DNA from: Alphaproteobacteria bacterium Ga0077535
GTDB lineage: Bacteria > Pseudomonadota > Alphaproteobacteria > Caulobacterales > Aquidulcibacteraceae
Reading direction: 5' to 3'
Assembly: GCA_001464425.1 (NCBI GenBank)
Contig: LNEK01000044.1
Span: 129,001 to 193,000 of the forward strand
DNA: 64,000 bases
In this document: positions 32,960-44,920 of the stretch, one piece after another
How positions within the stretch are numbered: the first letter of the stretch is position 1
How the letters are laid out: the number at the start of each line of letters is the position of its first letter
Made by a program: the position numbers and the translations under genes
Notes under the pieces: model-generated
Told to the model about the DNA's origin: nothing
The model's input: the letters and a program-made list of their open reading frames with translations, nothing else
Database searches by the model: none

Positions 32960-34669
32960 TTAGACGTGAATGTCCCGATCCTTGGTCTCTGGCCAGAATA
33001 AGAAGGTGATGGCGATGGCGATCGCCGTCACGATCACTGGAAACCAGAGGCCCATATAAATAGAGCCAGTCGCGGTGTTGATGGCGAAGACGGTTGCCGG
33101 CAGCAGCCCGCCAAACCAACCGGTGCCGACGTGATAGGGAAAGCTCATCGCTGTGTAGCGGATGCGGGTGGGGAAGAGCTCCACCAACGCCGCCGCTTGC
33201 GGGCCGTAGAGCGCGCACGCCGCGACGATGAAGAGCGCCATCATGGCGATGACGCCCCATTTCTCACTGAACACGCGCGCGATCTCGGCGAAGCTCCAGT
33301 TTTGCATCGCGCCGGACGCTGACGTCGGATAGCCAGCTGTCGCCAACGCTTCGCGCAGGCGCTCGGAGAACGCCGTGCGGGCGGCGCGGATTTCGCTGGC
33401 GCTGAGGCCAACGGCGCTGACGCTGCGAACGCGGATGTCGTCACCGATGACCACCTCCGCCATCTCACCGATTGGGGCGTTGAGCGTCGTGTAGGAAATG
33501 CCTGTGCTTGAGAGCGCGCCCTTGGCGATGTCGCAGGCGGTGGCGAATTGCGCCGCGCCGCCAGTGAGGTCGAGCTGGAAGGTGCAGTCGTCCGGGTTAG
33601 CGTAGACGATGACCGGCGTTGTCTCGGAGGCTTCCGCCAGCGCGGGGTTGCCGGCGCGAGTGATGTAGTGGAAGCCGGGGAAATAGAGCGCGAGCATCAA
33701 CACCATGCCGAACAACATCACCGGCTTGCGGCCGAGCGTGTCGGAGAGGCGCGCGAAGAAAATATAGAGCGGCGCTGAGATCAGCACGACCGTGATCATG
33801 ATCAGGTTCACGGTCTGGCTGTCGATGCGGAGAATGCGCTCGAGGAAGAATTGCGAATAAAAGTGCGCCGTGTACCAGACGACGCCCTGCGCCATCATCA
33901 CACCGAACAAAGCGATCAGCACGATGCGCAAATTGCGCCATTCGGTGAAGCTTTCGGCGTAGGCGCGCTTGGTGGTTTTGCCTTCTTCTTTGAGCTTCTT
34001 AAAAGCGGGGCTTTCTTCCAGCTGCAGCCGGATCCAGACGGAAACGCCGAGAAGGGCGATCGAAACCAGAAACGGAATGCGCCAGCCCCATTCGCGGAAC
34101 GCCTCTTCACCGAGATAAGCGCGCACGCCGAGCACGACGCCAAGCGCGCCTATAAGGCCGATCGAAGCTGTCGCTTGAATCCAGCCGGTTGCGGCGCCGC
34201 GCCGGTGCGCCTGTGCATGTTCGGCGACGTAGATCGCCGCGCCACCATATTCGCCGCCAAGCGCGAAGCCCTGCAGCACGCGCAGCGTCACCAACAGGAT
34301 CGGAGCCCAGATGCCGATCGTTGCAGCTGTGGGCAAAAGACCGATAGCAAATGTGGAAAAGCCCATGATCAGAATAGTGATCAGGAAGGCCCCCTTGCGG
34401 CCGGTGGAATCGCCGATCTTGCCGAAGACGAGCGCGCCGATCGGGCGGACGATAAAACCGACGGCAAACGTGAGCAGCGTGAAGACGAAGGCTTGCGCGT
34501 CAGGCAGGCCGGCGAAGAAGTGCGGCGCCATGACCGAGGCGAGCGCCCCGTAGACGAAGAAATCGTACCATTCGAACACGGTGCCAGCGGCGGAGGCGGC
34601 CACGACCTGGCGCATCTTGGCGGGCGATACATCAGGGCTGGTGGGCGCCGGTGCGCTGGTGTCGGTCAT
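32960..34669 (-). CDS. MFS transporter, metabolite:H+ symporter type, with extracytoplasmic insert
   Basis: A 569-residue transporter of the MHS branch of the MFS (ProP/KgtP-like). The N-terminal half has the family marks AGTVFEWYDFFVYG, GALVFGKIGDSTGRKGAFL and LRVLQGFALGGEYGGAAIY. A hydrophilic segment of about 125 residues (about 345-470), with two cysteines, is inserted between helices in the second half and should face the periplasm; typical MHS proteins are about 430-450 residues. The substrate is unknown, though related proteins carry organic acids, proline or betaine. It is divergent to the atp operon. Confidence 0.9.
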   Translation of the reverse strand: MTDTSAPAPTSPDVSPAKMRQVVAASAAGTVFEWYDFFVYGALASVMAPHFFAGLPDAQAFVFTLLTFAVGFIVRPIGALVFGKIGDSTGRKGAFLITILIMGFSTFAIGLLPTAATIGIWAPILLVTLRVLQGFALGGEYGGAAIYVAEHAQAHRRGAATGWIQATASIGLIGALGVVLGVRAYLGEEAFREWGWRIPFLVSIALLGVSVWIRLQLEESPAFKKLKEEGKTTKRAYAESFTEWRNLRIVLIALFGVMMAQGVVWYTAHFYSQFFLERILRIDSQTVNLIMITVVLISAPLYIFFARLSDTLGRKPVMLFGMVLMLALYFPGFHYITRAGNPALAEASETTPVIVYANPDDCTFQLDLTGGAAQFATACDIAKGALSSTGISYTTLNAPIGEMAEVVIGDDIRVRSVSAVGLSASEIRAARTAFSERLREALATAGYPTSASGAMQNWSFAEIARVFSEKWGVIAMMALFIVAACALYGPQAAALVELFPTRIRYTAMSFPYHVGTGWFGGLLPATVFAINTATGSIYMGLWFPVIVTAIAIAITFLFWPETKDRDIHV

Positions 34670-34889
34670 CGCTTATTTCCCCCCGCCTCAATCGGCGCTT
34701 TTGTCGCTGATGCGCCGACCCCGGGGCCGGTTGTCAAGCCGGAACGCACCGTGTTACTCCGCGCGCGCGTCAATGAACCCGCGCGAACGCATCGCTGCGG
34801 TCTTTGGCGTTTGGGATTTCCCCAAGCGGCGCAATCGAAGCCAGCGGGCGTCCAGTTGGACTGCCAGCGGCGGAAGCAGCGAGACAGAC
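34670..34889. other. Divergent control region between the MHS transporter and atpH
   Basis: These 220 bases hold the promoter for the atp operon and that of the transporter. TTGTCA at 34731-34736 resembles a -35 element; 16-17 bases later only a weak -10 candidate (GTTACT, around 34753) is seen. No strong hairpin or operator is visible. Confidence 0.4.
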
Positions 34890-35450
34890 GTGGCAGAGAC
34901 CTTCGATGGCGAGGCTTCCGAAGCGGCGGCGCGCTATGCCCGGGCCATCTTCGATTTAGCCAAGGACGCCAAACAGTTAGAGGTGGTGGAGCAGGACTTT
35001 GTGAAGTTCGCCGCCGCTTGGAAGGAAAGCGCTGACCTGCGCGCTGCCGCCCGCTCGCCGCTGATTGACCCCCAGGAAAAAGCCGACGCGCTGACCGCTG
35101 TCGCCGCCAAAATTGGGGTCTCGGATTTGGGCCGCAAAGCCATCGGCGTCGTCGTTATGAATCGCCGCGCGGCCGAGCTGCCGACGATCGCCGCCGCCTA
35201 CCGTACTCTGGTCGCCCGCGAGCGCGGCGCCCGCCAAGTTGAGATCGTCTCCGCCCGGCCGCTGGCCGAGGCCGAAAAAGCCGCCATCGTCGAATCCCTG
35301 AGCAAGCAGCTCGGGGCCAAGATCGAGGCCGAAACCAGTGTCGATGAGAGCCTGATCGGCGGGTTTGTCGCCCGCGTCGGTTCCCGCCAGTTCGACGCTT
35401 CCGTCAAAGCTAAGCTGGACGCCCTGCGTCTGGCCCTGAAATCCGCCTGA
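34890..35450 (+). CDS. atpH: F1 ATP synthase delta subunit
   Basis: A 186-residue delta subunit, which links the F1 head to the peripheral stalk. It has the family N-terminal helix RYARAIFDLAKDA, the middle MNRRAAELPTIAAAYRTL and the C-terminal pattern DESLIGGFVARVGSRQFDASVKAKLDALR. The frame is open upstream, but GTG at 34890 yields the normal length (about 180-186). It starts the atpH-A-G-D-C operon; in alphaproteobacteria the Fo genes are encoded elsewhere, as seems the case here. Confidence 0.96.
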   Translation: MAETFDGEASEAAARYARAIFDLAKDAKQLEVVEQDFVKFAAAWKESADLRAAARSPLIDPQEKADALTAVAAKIGVSDLGRKAIGVVVMNRRAAELPTIAAAYRTLVARERGARQVEIVSARPLAEAEKAAIVESLSKQLGAKIEAETSVDESLIGGFVARVGSRQFDASVKAKLDALRLALKSA

Positions 35451-35461
35451 AGGGGTAAGTA

Positions 35462-36997
<1,536 letters not shown>

Positions 36998-37006
36998 GGA
37001 AACCGC

Positions 37007-37885
37007 ATGCCGAGCTTAAAAGAGTTCCGCGTCCGCATCGCCAGCGTGAAGTCCACGCAAAAGATCACCAAAGCGATGCAGATGGTGGCGGCCGCGAAGC
37101 TGAAGCGGGCGCAGAGCCAAGCCGAAGCGGCGCGGCCCTATGCGCAACGCATGGCGCGCGTGATCGCCAATCTGGCGGCTGCGGTATCGGGCGATAGCGC
37201 GCCGCTGTTGCTGCGCGGCACCGGCAACGAGCAGGTGCATCTGCTGGTCGTGATGACGAGCGAGCGCGGGCTGTGCGGCGGCTTCAACACGCAGATCGTC
37301 CGCGCGGCGCGCGAGAAGATCAACGAGCTGATCCGCGCCGGCAAGACGGTGAAGATTCTCGCGGTCGGCAAGAAGGGCCGCGATCAGCTGAAGCGCGATC
37401 ATGCCGATAAGATCGTGCGCTTCATTGATCTCTCGGGCTTCCGCAACATCAACGCCGATGCGTCGGGCGTGGTGCGTGAGGCGGTGCTGGAAATGTTCGC
37501 GGCGGGCGAGTTCGATGTCGCCACCTTGTTTTTCTCGCAATTCAAATCAGTGATCAGCCAAGTGCCGACGGCGCTGCAACTGATTCCGGCGCGCGCGCCG
37601 GCTGGCGTGACGCCGCCCGATCTGAAGGGCGCGGTGTATGAGTATGAGCCGAACGAGGAGGAAATCCTCGAAGCTTTGTTGCCGCTTTATCTAAACGGCC
37701 AAATCCTGCAGGCGCTGCTTGAAAACCAAGCCGGCTTCTACGGCGCGCAGATGAGCGCGATGGACAACGCCACGCGCAACGCCGGCGATCTGATCAAGAA
37801 GCTGACCACCCGCTACAACCGTCAGCGCCAAGCCAACATCACCAAGGAGCTGATCGAAATCATCTCCGGCGCCGAAGCTCTGTAA
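37007..37885 (+). CDS. atpG: F1 ATP synthase gamma subunit
   Basis: A 292-residue gamma subunit, the rotating central shaft. The N-terminal helix begins [23 protein letters not shown] in family style (first part shown), and the C-terminal helix includes [20 protein letters not shown] and ends [15 protein letters not shown], both diagnostic. Middle domain: [15 protein letters not shown]. Length is usual. Followed by the ohr gene after 11 bases, whereas in most bacteria atpD comes next. Confidence 0.98.
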   Translation: MPSLKEFRVRIASVKSTQKITKAMQMVAAAKLKRAQSQAEAARPYAQRMARVIANLAAAVSGDSAPLLLRGTGNEQVHLLVVMTSERGLCGGFNTQIVRAAREKINELIRAGKTVKILAVGKKGRDQLKRDHADKIVRFIDLSGFRNINADASGVVREAVLEMFAAGEFDVATLFFSQFKSVISQVPTALQLIPARAPAGVTPPDLKGAVYEYEPNEEEILEALLPLYLNGQILQALLENQAGFYGAQMSAMDNATRNAGDLIKKLTTRYNRQRQANITKELIEIISGAEAL

Positions 37886-37896
37886 GGACGAACGCT

Positions 37897-38315
37897 ATGG
37901 CAGACGCACTTTACAAGACCAAAGCTATCTCCCAAGGCGGCCGCGCCGGCGGCAAGGTCGCGCTGGCGGAAGGCGGGCTCTATTTTCACATGGAGCACTC
38001 CAAGGGCCTTGGCGGCACGGGCGAAGGCTCGAACCCAGAGCAGCTCTTCGCGCTCGGCTACGCCAATTGCTTCAACTCGGCTGTCGCGTTCGTCGCCGGC
38101 CAAAAGAAGATTGATGCGTCGAAGGCGGTGGTGACGTGCGAAGTCGGCATCGGCCGCGAAGAAGGCGGCCTTGGCTTGTCGGCGAAACTGACACTGGCGA
38201 TCCCGGGCATGGATCGCGCGCAGGTGCAGGAGCTGCTCGATGCAGCGCACCAAGTTTGCCCGTATTCGAAAGCCACGCGGAACAATATTCCGGTTGAGCT
38301 CGTGGTGGAAGGCTA

Positions 38316-38316
<1 letters not shown>
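37897..38316 (+). CDS. ohr: Ohr/OsmC family organic hydroperoxide reductase
   Basis: A 139-residue thiol peroxidase of the Ohr type, which reduces organic and fatty-acid hydroperoxides using lipoylated proteins as electron donors. Both redox cysteines are present: C58 in GYANCFNSA and C121 in VCPYSKATRNNI; the catalytic arginine (R16) and E48 also fit. It is inserted between atpG and atpD, 11 bases after atpG, and is presumably transcribed with the operon. No OhrR regulator is next to it. As Ohr depends on the lipoamide/Lpd system, it could be linked with the E2/E3 enzymes encoded earlier in the window, but only loosely. Confidence 0.93.
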
Positions 38317-39866
<1,550 letters not shown>

Positions 39867-39867
<1 letters not shown>

Positions 39868-40340
39868 TGGCCGCCGCCGGCCTCACGCACAGTCAGCTCG
39901 CGGCGAAGCTCGTCGTCGAGGGCTCGCTTGCGAGCATTGCCGGCAACGTCCAAGGCAAAATGCCGATCGCGCCGATCGTGCTGAGTGAGCTTGAACGCGC
40001 GGACATCAAGTTGCAGCAGGGCGGGACGACGTTGTTCTACCCGCTGCCGCCGACGGGCGTGTTCTTTGACATGCACGGCGCACAAGCCGTGGTGTGGTTC
40101 ACCGAGGCCGATTACACGCGCGGTCTGCAAACGCTGGAAGCTGCGATGAAAGCGGCGTTTCCGCGTACGCGCCAGCTGAGCGACGAAGCGAGCCCGCAAG
40201 AGAAGGACGTGCGCGTCCGCAGCTTCGAGGTCGATTTCGGCAATAGCCGCCTTGCACTGGTCAACGCAGAGTATGGCGGCGCGCGGGCTGAATCTAAGCG
40301 CTTTATCGTGCGCATCGTCGCACAAGTGCGGAAGGGCTGA
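39867..40340 (+). CDS. Unrecognised protein A of a paralogue pair inside the atp operon
   Basis: A 157-residue soluble protein whose start overlaps the atpD stop. It contains a helix LTHSQLAAKLVVEGSL, a motif GGTTLFYPL followed by FFDMHGAQAVVWF, and SPQEKDVRVRSFEV. It is clearly homologous over its full length to the next gene, sharing GGT-x-L-x-YPL, FFDM-x-G, V-x-W and PQE-x-D-x-R-x-R. No catalytic motif, signal peptide or membrane helix is evident. I do not recognise the family. Overlap with atpD indicates co-translation with F1, so a role in assembly or regulation of ATP synthase is a reasonable but untested guess. Confidence 0.78.
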
Positions 40341-40344
40341 GCCG

Positions 40345-40818
40345 ATGGCGAAGATCAGGCACAGCGAACTTGCCGTGATGCTGGTGATGGATGGCAGCCT
40401 GCGCGTCCTGAAGGGCGAGCAGCTCAAAGGCCAGGTGCCGGTGAAGCCGGAAGTGCTTTCGGATCGCGAAGCGCAGGATCTAGGCCTGCCGCCGGGCGGC
40501 ACGGTCCTGTGCTATCCGCTGGGCGAGACGCCGCTGTTTTTCGACATGGCCGGCTCGCGCATGGTGATTTGGTATAGCGGCGCCGATGCTGACCGCGCCA
40601 CGCCGTTGCTCGATGCGGAACTGAAGCGTGCCTATCCGGGCGGCGTGAAACAGGTGATCGACACCGAACACCCGCAAGAGAGCGACCTGCGTATTCGCGC
40701 TTACGATGTGAAGTTGAGCGATGGGCTGATGGCGACGATCGAGGTCAGCTACACCAAGCCCGGCGCCGACAAGCCGAAATTCTCGGCGCTCATCGTTGGC
40801 ATGGCGATCAAGAACTGA
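40345..40818 (+). CDS. Unrecognised protein B of a paralogue pair inside the atp operon
   Basis: A 157-residue protein, the same length as its upstream paralogue. It begins MAKIRHSELAVMLVMDGSLRV and shares the motifs GGTVLCYPL, FFDMAGSRMVIWY and HPQESDLRIRAYDV; the C-terminal strands EVSYTKPG and ALIVGMAIKN correspond as well. The ATG at 40345 lies four bases after the stop of copy A, and atpC follows eight bases later. The two copies differ in charge and in the surface helix after the VVW/VIW motif, so they may form a heterodimer. Function unknown. Confidence 0.78.
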   Translation: MAKIRHSELAVMLVMDGSLRVLKGEQLKGQVPVKPEVLSDREAQDLGLPPGGTVLCYPLGETPLFFDMAGSRMVIWYSGADADRATPLLDAELKRAYPGGVKQVIDTEHPQESDLRIRAYDVKLSDGLMATIEVSYTKPGADKPKFSALIVGMAIKN

Positions 40819-40826
40819 GGATTGTA

Positions 40827-41228
40827 ATGGCTGACAAGCTCACCTTCGCTTTGGTCTCGCCGGAGCGCGAACTGTTCAACGGTGAAGTCGACCACGTCGT
40901 CGTGCCGGGCGCCGAGGGCGAGTTCGGCGTGCTGCCGAACCATGCGCCGGTGATGAGCGTGATCAAGCCGGGCGCGCTCAAGGTCATCAATGACGGGGCG
41001 GAGCGGCGCATCTTCGTCAATGGCGGCTTCGCCGACGTGACGCCGGAAGGGCTCACCGTGCTGGCGGAAGAGGCGATCGATCTTGCCGATATCGAGCCGG
41101 CGCAACTTGAGCAGGATTTGAAGAACGCCAGCGAAGATTTGCGCGACGCCAATTCCGACGCTAAGCGCGAAGCCGCGCAACGCGCGTTGACGCGCCTTGA
41201 GACGATCCGGACCGCATTGGCGGGCTGA
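40827..41228 (+). CDS. atpC: F1 ATP synthase epsilon subunit
   Basis: A 133-residue epsilon subunit, the inhibitory and coupling element of the rotor. The beta-sandwich domain holds LVSPERELFNGEVDHVVVPGAEGEFGVLPNHAP in family order (only partly conserved elsewhere), then FVNGGFADVTPEGLTVLAEEA and a helical C-terminal hairpin (about 90-130). It closes the atp operon. Eight bases separate it from the preceding unrecognised gene. Confidence 0.96.
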   Translation: MADKLTFALVSPERELFNGEVDHVVVPGAEGEFGVLPNHAPVMSVIKPGALKVINDGAERRIFVNGGFADVTPEGLTVLAEEAIDLADIEPAQLEQDLKNASEDLRDANSDAKREAAQRALTRLETIRTALAG

Positions 41229-41312
41229 CGCCTGGTCTGCACAATAATACCTGGATACTTAATCGCGGATTGGGTTGCGTTCTCGCCGGAGCGCTGACCA
41301 CAATCGCGCCGC

Positions 41313-42272
41313 ATGCTGCCGCATCCGCATCTTTGGCCCGCCATCATAGGCGTTGCTGTCGGCCTCACCTTGGTGACGTGGGGGTGCGTCTGGCTGTGCA
41401 AACGCTGGCGGACGCTTTCACCGCGCGTGCGGTGGGGGCTCTTCGCTGCAATCGCCGTGTTCGAGATCGCGATCTGGCTCAATGTCTATGCTTGGTCCGT
41501 TGAGCCGAACCAGGTCGCGGTGCGCCGGATTGAGATTGTCAGCGCCGATTGGCGCGGCGCCCCGCTCACCATCGCTGCTATTGGCGACACACATGTCGGC
41601 GGCCCGCATGTCGATGCGGCGCGTATGGGGCGCATCGTCCGCCGTGTGAACGAGCTTCGTCCCGAGCTTGTTGTGCTGCTCGGAGACTACGCCGCCGGGC
41701 ACGCGCCGGAAGCAGAGCGCACCCCCGCTGAGAACCAGGAAATCCTAGGCGGCGTGGCGACGCTTGCGGGCTTGCGCGCGCGCTACGGCGCGGTTGCGGT
41801 CATTGGCAATCACGATAGTTGGTACAGCCGCTCCAGTATTACGGCTGCGCTCCAGAACGCGGGCGTTGGCGCACTTTGGAATCGGCACGTCGTCATTCGC
41901 CGCAGCGGCGGGCCGATCGTGCTGGCGGGCATTGCCGATGCTTGGACGGGTGACCCTGACTTCGCTGCCGCGCTCGATGGCGCACCAGCGGATGCGGATA
42001 CGATCATCCTAAGCCACTCGCCCGATCCGTTCACGAACATGCCGGATGGCCCAGCATTGATGCTCGCTGCGCACAGTCATTGCGGGCAGGTGACGATCCC
42101 GTTCTTCGGCAGACCGGTCTTGCCGATCGATAACCGGCGCTATGCGTGCCATCTGGTCGAAGAAAACGGCCGGCGCATGTATGTGACCGGCGGAATCGGC
42201 ACGAGCATCTTGCCGGTGCGCTTTCTCAATCCGCCGGAAATCGTGCTGATCACGATCCGCGCACCTAACTAA
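41313..42272 (+). CDS. Membrane-bound metallophosphoesterase (YkuE/YaeI-like)
   Basis: A 319-residue protein with two N-terminal membrane helices (about 8-28 and 38-58) and a calcineurin-like phosphoesterase domain. The metal-binding signatures are all present: IGDTHVGG, LLGDYAAG, VIGNHDSWY, ILSHSPDPF and AAHSHCGQV. Family members such as YkuE/YaeI act at the membrane on phospholipid or UDP-linked substrates. The substrate of this one is not evident. It follows the atp operon after about 85 bases and converges with the alpha/beta hydrolase gene, the stops overlapping by four bases. Confidence 0.92.
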   Translation: MLPHPHLWPAIIGVAVGLTLVTWGCVWLCKRWRTLSPRVRWGLFAAIAVFEIAIWLNVYAWSVEPNQVAVRRIEIVSADWRGAPLTIAAIGDTHVGGPHVDAARMGRIVRRVNELRPELVVLLGDYAAGHAPEAERTPAENQEILGGVATLAGLRARYGAVAVIGNHDSWYSRSSITAALQNAGVGALWNRHVVIRRSGGPIVLAGIADAWTGDPDFAAALDGAPADADTIILSHSPDPFTNMPDGPALMLAAHSHCGQVTIPFFGRPVLPIDNRRYACHLVEENGRRMYVTGGIGTSILPVRFLNPPEIVLITIRAPN

Positions 42273-43111
42273 GCGCCGGCCGAGCTTTCGCCCCAGCTGA
42301 ACAGCGTCAGCGGTTTCTTTTTGCGCGCTGGCTTGGTGGTGATGCCGCATGCGGTGAGCCACTGCAGCGTCATCTTTGCGACGTCCGGCGCTTCCGGTTC
42401 GCCGACGAGCCAATGGCTCATCTCTGGAAATTCATGGAAGTGTGCTTGCGTGCCTGGGAAGCGCGCGATCACACGGCGTACTGTGCTCGACGGATTGACG
42501 CGGTCCTTGCCGCCGGCGATCGCCAGCACCGGCGCGCTGATGCGATAGACCGGCGCTTGGCTTGCCATCGAATGATCGGCCCACCATTGCACCGCTTCGC
42601 GAATGGCGCGGCCGCTCTCCGGCACGAAGCGCGCGAAGGTGCGGCGTGCATCTTCGCGTTCGAGCCGATCGAGCGTAGTGGCGCGGGCGACGCGATAATC
42701 TGGCGGCACAGGGCGGCGCCAATAATCGCCGAGCAAACTCAAACCGAATTGGTGGCTTTGTTCATCGAGCGTCGTTGGCGGCACGCCCCACGGCGCGCTG
42801 GGCGCCAGCAGCACGAGGCCGGCGATCGGTGCGTGCATCGCTGCAAGTTGTGAAACCAAACCACCGAGCGAGTGGCCAACCAGCACTGGCGGCGCGCGCA
42901 GCGTGCGCACGTAGTGCGCGACGGCTTTGGCGTAATCCTTGAGACCAGTTTGCGCGAGCTGTTCGAGATCGGCGCCGCGCTCGTGGTGCGGCAAGTTCGG
43001 TGCGTGCGTTTCAAAGCCCGCGGCTTCGAACGGCTCGCGAAACGCGTCGAACGCCCAGCCGCCGCAGAACGCGCCGTGCACGAACACCACAGGTGTCGCC
43101 GGCGCCTTCAT
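42269..43111 (-). CDS. Alpha/beta hydrolase
   Basis: A 280-residue enzyme of the alpha/beta hydrolase fold. It begins VVFVHGAFCGGWAFDAF (oxyanion-hole HG), the nucleophile is in VGHSLGGLVSQLAA, an acidic residue follows AIAGGKDRVNP, and the catalytic histidine is in FPEMSHWLVGEP. The C-terminus is basic. The substrate is unknown; the architecture suits an esterase or lipase-like enzyme. The frame runs into the rppH gene, so the ATG at 43111, 28 bases after the rppH stop, is chosen. Confidence 0.9.
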   Translation of the reverse strand: MKAPATPVVFVHGAFCGGWAFDAFREPFEAAGFETHAPNLPHHERGADLEQLAQTGLKDYAKAVAHYVRTLRAPPVLVGHSLGGLVSQLAAMHAPIAGLVLLAPSAPWGVPPTTLDEQSHQFGLSLLGDYWRRPVPPDYRVARATTLDRLEREDARRTFARFVPESGRAIREAVQWWADHSMASQAPVYRISAPVLAIAGGKDRVNPSSTVRRVIARFPGTQAHFHEFPEMSHWLVGEPEAPDVAKMTLQWLTACGITTKPARKKKPLTLFSWGESSAGA

Positions 43112-43139
43112 GCGCGGTGTGCCCGATGCAGGCGAAAGA

Positions 43140-43640
43140 TCACTTGGCTTCCCCACCACTGAACTTCTTAAACCGTCGCACGACCTCTTCATAGGTCGGA
43201 CGCTTAAACGGGATCACCAGCCCAGGCGCCGTGTCCAGGGCGGCCCAGCGCCAGTCGCTAAACTCCGGCGTATGTGTATCGAGTCTGATGTCAGCGTCAC
43301 GACCTTTGAACCGTAAGGCGAACCACTTTTGCCGTTGCCCCAAATAGCGGCCGCGCGGCTTCATTTTCGTGCGCACGTCGATGGGGAAATCGTAATAGAG
43401 CCAATCTTGCGTCTCTTCGAGCAGATCGACGTGCTCTGCCCTTACGCCAATCTCTTCTTCAAGTTCGCGAATGGCGGCGTCGTAAGGTTTCTCGCCGCGA
43501 TCAACGCCACCCTGCGGCATCTGCCATTGATACGGGCCTTCGGTGGCGACGCGTTTGCCGAGAAACACCAGGCCATCGCGTTGAAACAGCGCCAGGCCGA
43601 CATTCGGACGATAGAGTTTCGGATCTTTCTGCGTGCTCAT
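43140..43640 (-). CDS. rppH: RNA pyrophosphohydrolase (Nudix)
   Basis: A 166-residue Nudix hydrolase of the RppH type, which removes pyrophosphate from RNA 5' ends to start mRNA decay. It opens YRPNVGLALFQRDGLVFLG, typical of RppH; the Nudix box (G-x5-E-x7-REx2EExG) occurs around residues 44-66, preceded by WQMPQGGVDRGE. LGQRQKWFALRF and FSDWRW are also RppH marks. Its stop lies upstream of the hydrolase; its start overlaps the stop of the deacetylase gene by four bases, so it belongs to the same minus-strand unit. Confidence 0.95.
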   Translation of the reverse strand: MSTQKDPKLYRPNVGLALFQRDGLVFLGKRVATEGPYQWQMPQGGVDRGEKPYDAAIRELEEEIGVRAEHVDLLEETQDWLYYDFPIDVRTKMKPRGRYLGQRQKWFALRFKGRDADIRLDTHTPEFSDWRWAALDTAPGLVIPFKRPTYEEVVRRFKKFSGGEAK

Positions 43641-44842
43641 CTGCGCGCGGCGCGCGCGTTGAGCACGGCCGATGCGGGCGCGAGCTGATACCCGCGGCTT
43701 TCAATGTCACGCGCCCAACGGCCGACCTGTTCCATGGTCACAGGATAAGCAAAGCCGGCGCCGATGGCGCTCTGATTTTGCAGCGCCAGCGCTTCAAGAT
43801 TCAGCAATTGATCGTCGATCGCGTCGGCTTCGCGGCGGGCATCGATGATGCGGTCAGCTGCGGTGATCGGCAGTTGCGCGCGCTGTGCTTCGACGCTGAG
43901 CGCCGTGCGTTGGCCAATGCCGGAAGAGATGAACACGAGTCCGCGGCGACGGAGCGCTTGCACCACCGGTTGCGATGCTTGCGCTGACGTTGCGAAGCGT
44001 GCGCCTTGGTAGTTTGTGACACCGAAATAGCCGCTGCCGCGCGAGAGCAATTGCTCAAGCCGGCTGACGTTTTGCTGTGCAGGGCCTGCGGCCAGCAAAG
44101 TTTGCGGGCCGGTGTCGTCAGCATCAGGATCGAACGGCTCCATCGGCAGTTCGAGCATGACTTCGTGGCCGTGCGCGCGGGCGCGGTCGATCCAGCTTTG
44201 CAGGTTCTGCGCGTAGGGCACGAAGGAGAGCGTCACTTCCGGCGGCAGCTCTTCGATCGCTTGCGTTGTCGCGCGTGCGTTAAAGCCGAGGCCGCCGATG
44301 ACGACGGCAATCATCGGCCGGCCCTGCTGGGCGGTGAACGGGCGCGCATAGGCTTGCGCCGGCGTGCGGCCGTTGGCGGCGATGATCGGCAGCGGACCAT
44401 GCGGGCCGCTCTCTGTGAGCCCAGCGATTGGCGCACGCGGCAGCGGCGCGACGCGTGGTGCGCGGGAGGTCTCCGGCGATTCCACAACAGCGACACGCAA
44501 TTCGCCGTTCGCATCGATCTCGCCGACTTCGCCGGAGAACTCGGGCAATTCGTCGAGGCCGAAGGTTTGGTAATCGTCCGTGCCTTCAGTGGCGTCGGCG
44601 AATGAAATCGTCGGCGCATCAGCGGCGGCGTCATCCGGCGCAAGCGAAAGAACGCGCCGCGGCCCGGCCGCCTCAGGATCGCCGAAAAATTGGATCGCGC
44701 CGAATGCGCCAAGCGCTAGCACGCCCGCTGCGGCAAGCGCGGCGAGCTTGTGGTTGATTTGCAGGCCTCGTTTCAGCTGCGATCTAGGCGCTTGAGCGGG
44801 CCGACGAACCGTCGCTTTGGCGCTGGCTTTCGGGCGAATCAT
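43637..44842 (-). CDS. Divergent polysaccharide deacetylase family protein (YibQ-like)
   Basis: A 401-residue protein with a cytoplasmic basic N-terminus, one membrane helix (about 33-52), a Pro/Glu-rich linker and a periplasmic domain (about 175-395) of the divergent polysaccharide deacetylase family (DUF610). Marks: IAVVIGGLGFN, LSFVPYAQNL, VMLELPMEPFDPD and the final LAPASAVL. In alphaproteobacteria this gene commonly sits between ctpA and rppH, as here, which points to cell-wall maintenance. Enzyme activity has not been shown for most members. Confidence 0.9.
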   Translation of the reverse strand: MIRPKASAKATVRRPAQAPRSQLKRGLQINHKLAALAAAGVLALGAFGAIQFFGDPEAAGPRRVLSLAPDDAAADAPTISFADATEGTDDYQTFGLDELPEFSGEVGEIDANGELRVAVVESPETSRAPRVAPLPRAPIAGLTESGPHGPLPIIAANGRTPAQAYARPFTAQQGRPMIAVVIGGLGFNARATTQAIEELPPEVTLSFVPYAQNLQSWIDRARAHGHEVMLELPMEPFDPDADDTGPQTLLAAGPAQQNVSRLEQLLSRGSGYFGVTNYQGARFATSAQASQPVVQALRRRGLVFISSGIGQRTALSVEAQRAQLPITAADRIIDARREADAIDDQLLNLEALALQNQSAIGAGFAYPVTMEQVGRWARDIESRGYQLAPASAVLNARAARR

Positions 44843-44865
44843 AGCCCGCGAAGATCAACGAATTC

Positions 44866-44897
44866 GCGCGGCCCGTCACTAGGTCGACGGGCCGCGC
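44866..44897 (-). terminator. Strong hairpin between ctpA and the deacetylase gene
   Basis: The arms GCGCGGCCCGTC (44866-44877) and GACGGGCCGCGC (44886-44897) pair perfectly over 12 bases with an eight-base loop. The hairpin is 23 bases downstream of the ctpA stop and 24 bases upstream of the next start on the minus strand. The bases after it are only weakly T-rich, so it may be a partial terminator or an mRNA processing/stability element. Confidence 0.6.
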
Positions 44898-44920
44898 TTA
44901 CGATCGTTGGTGTTGCGAAA

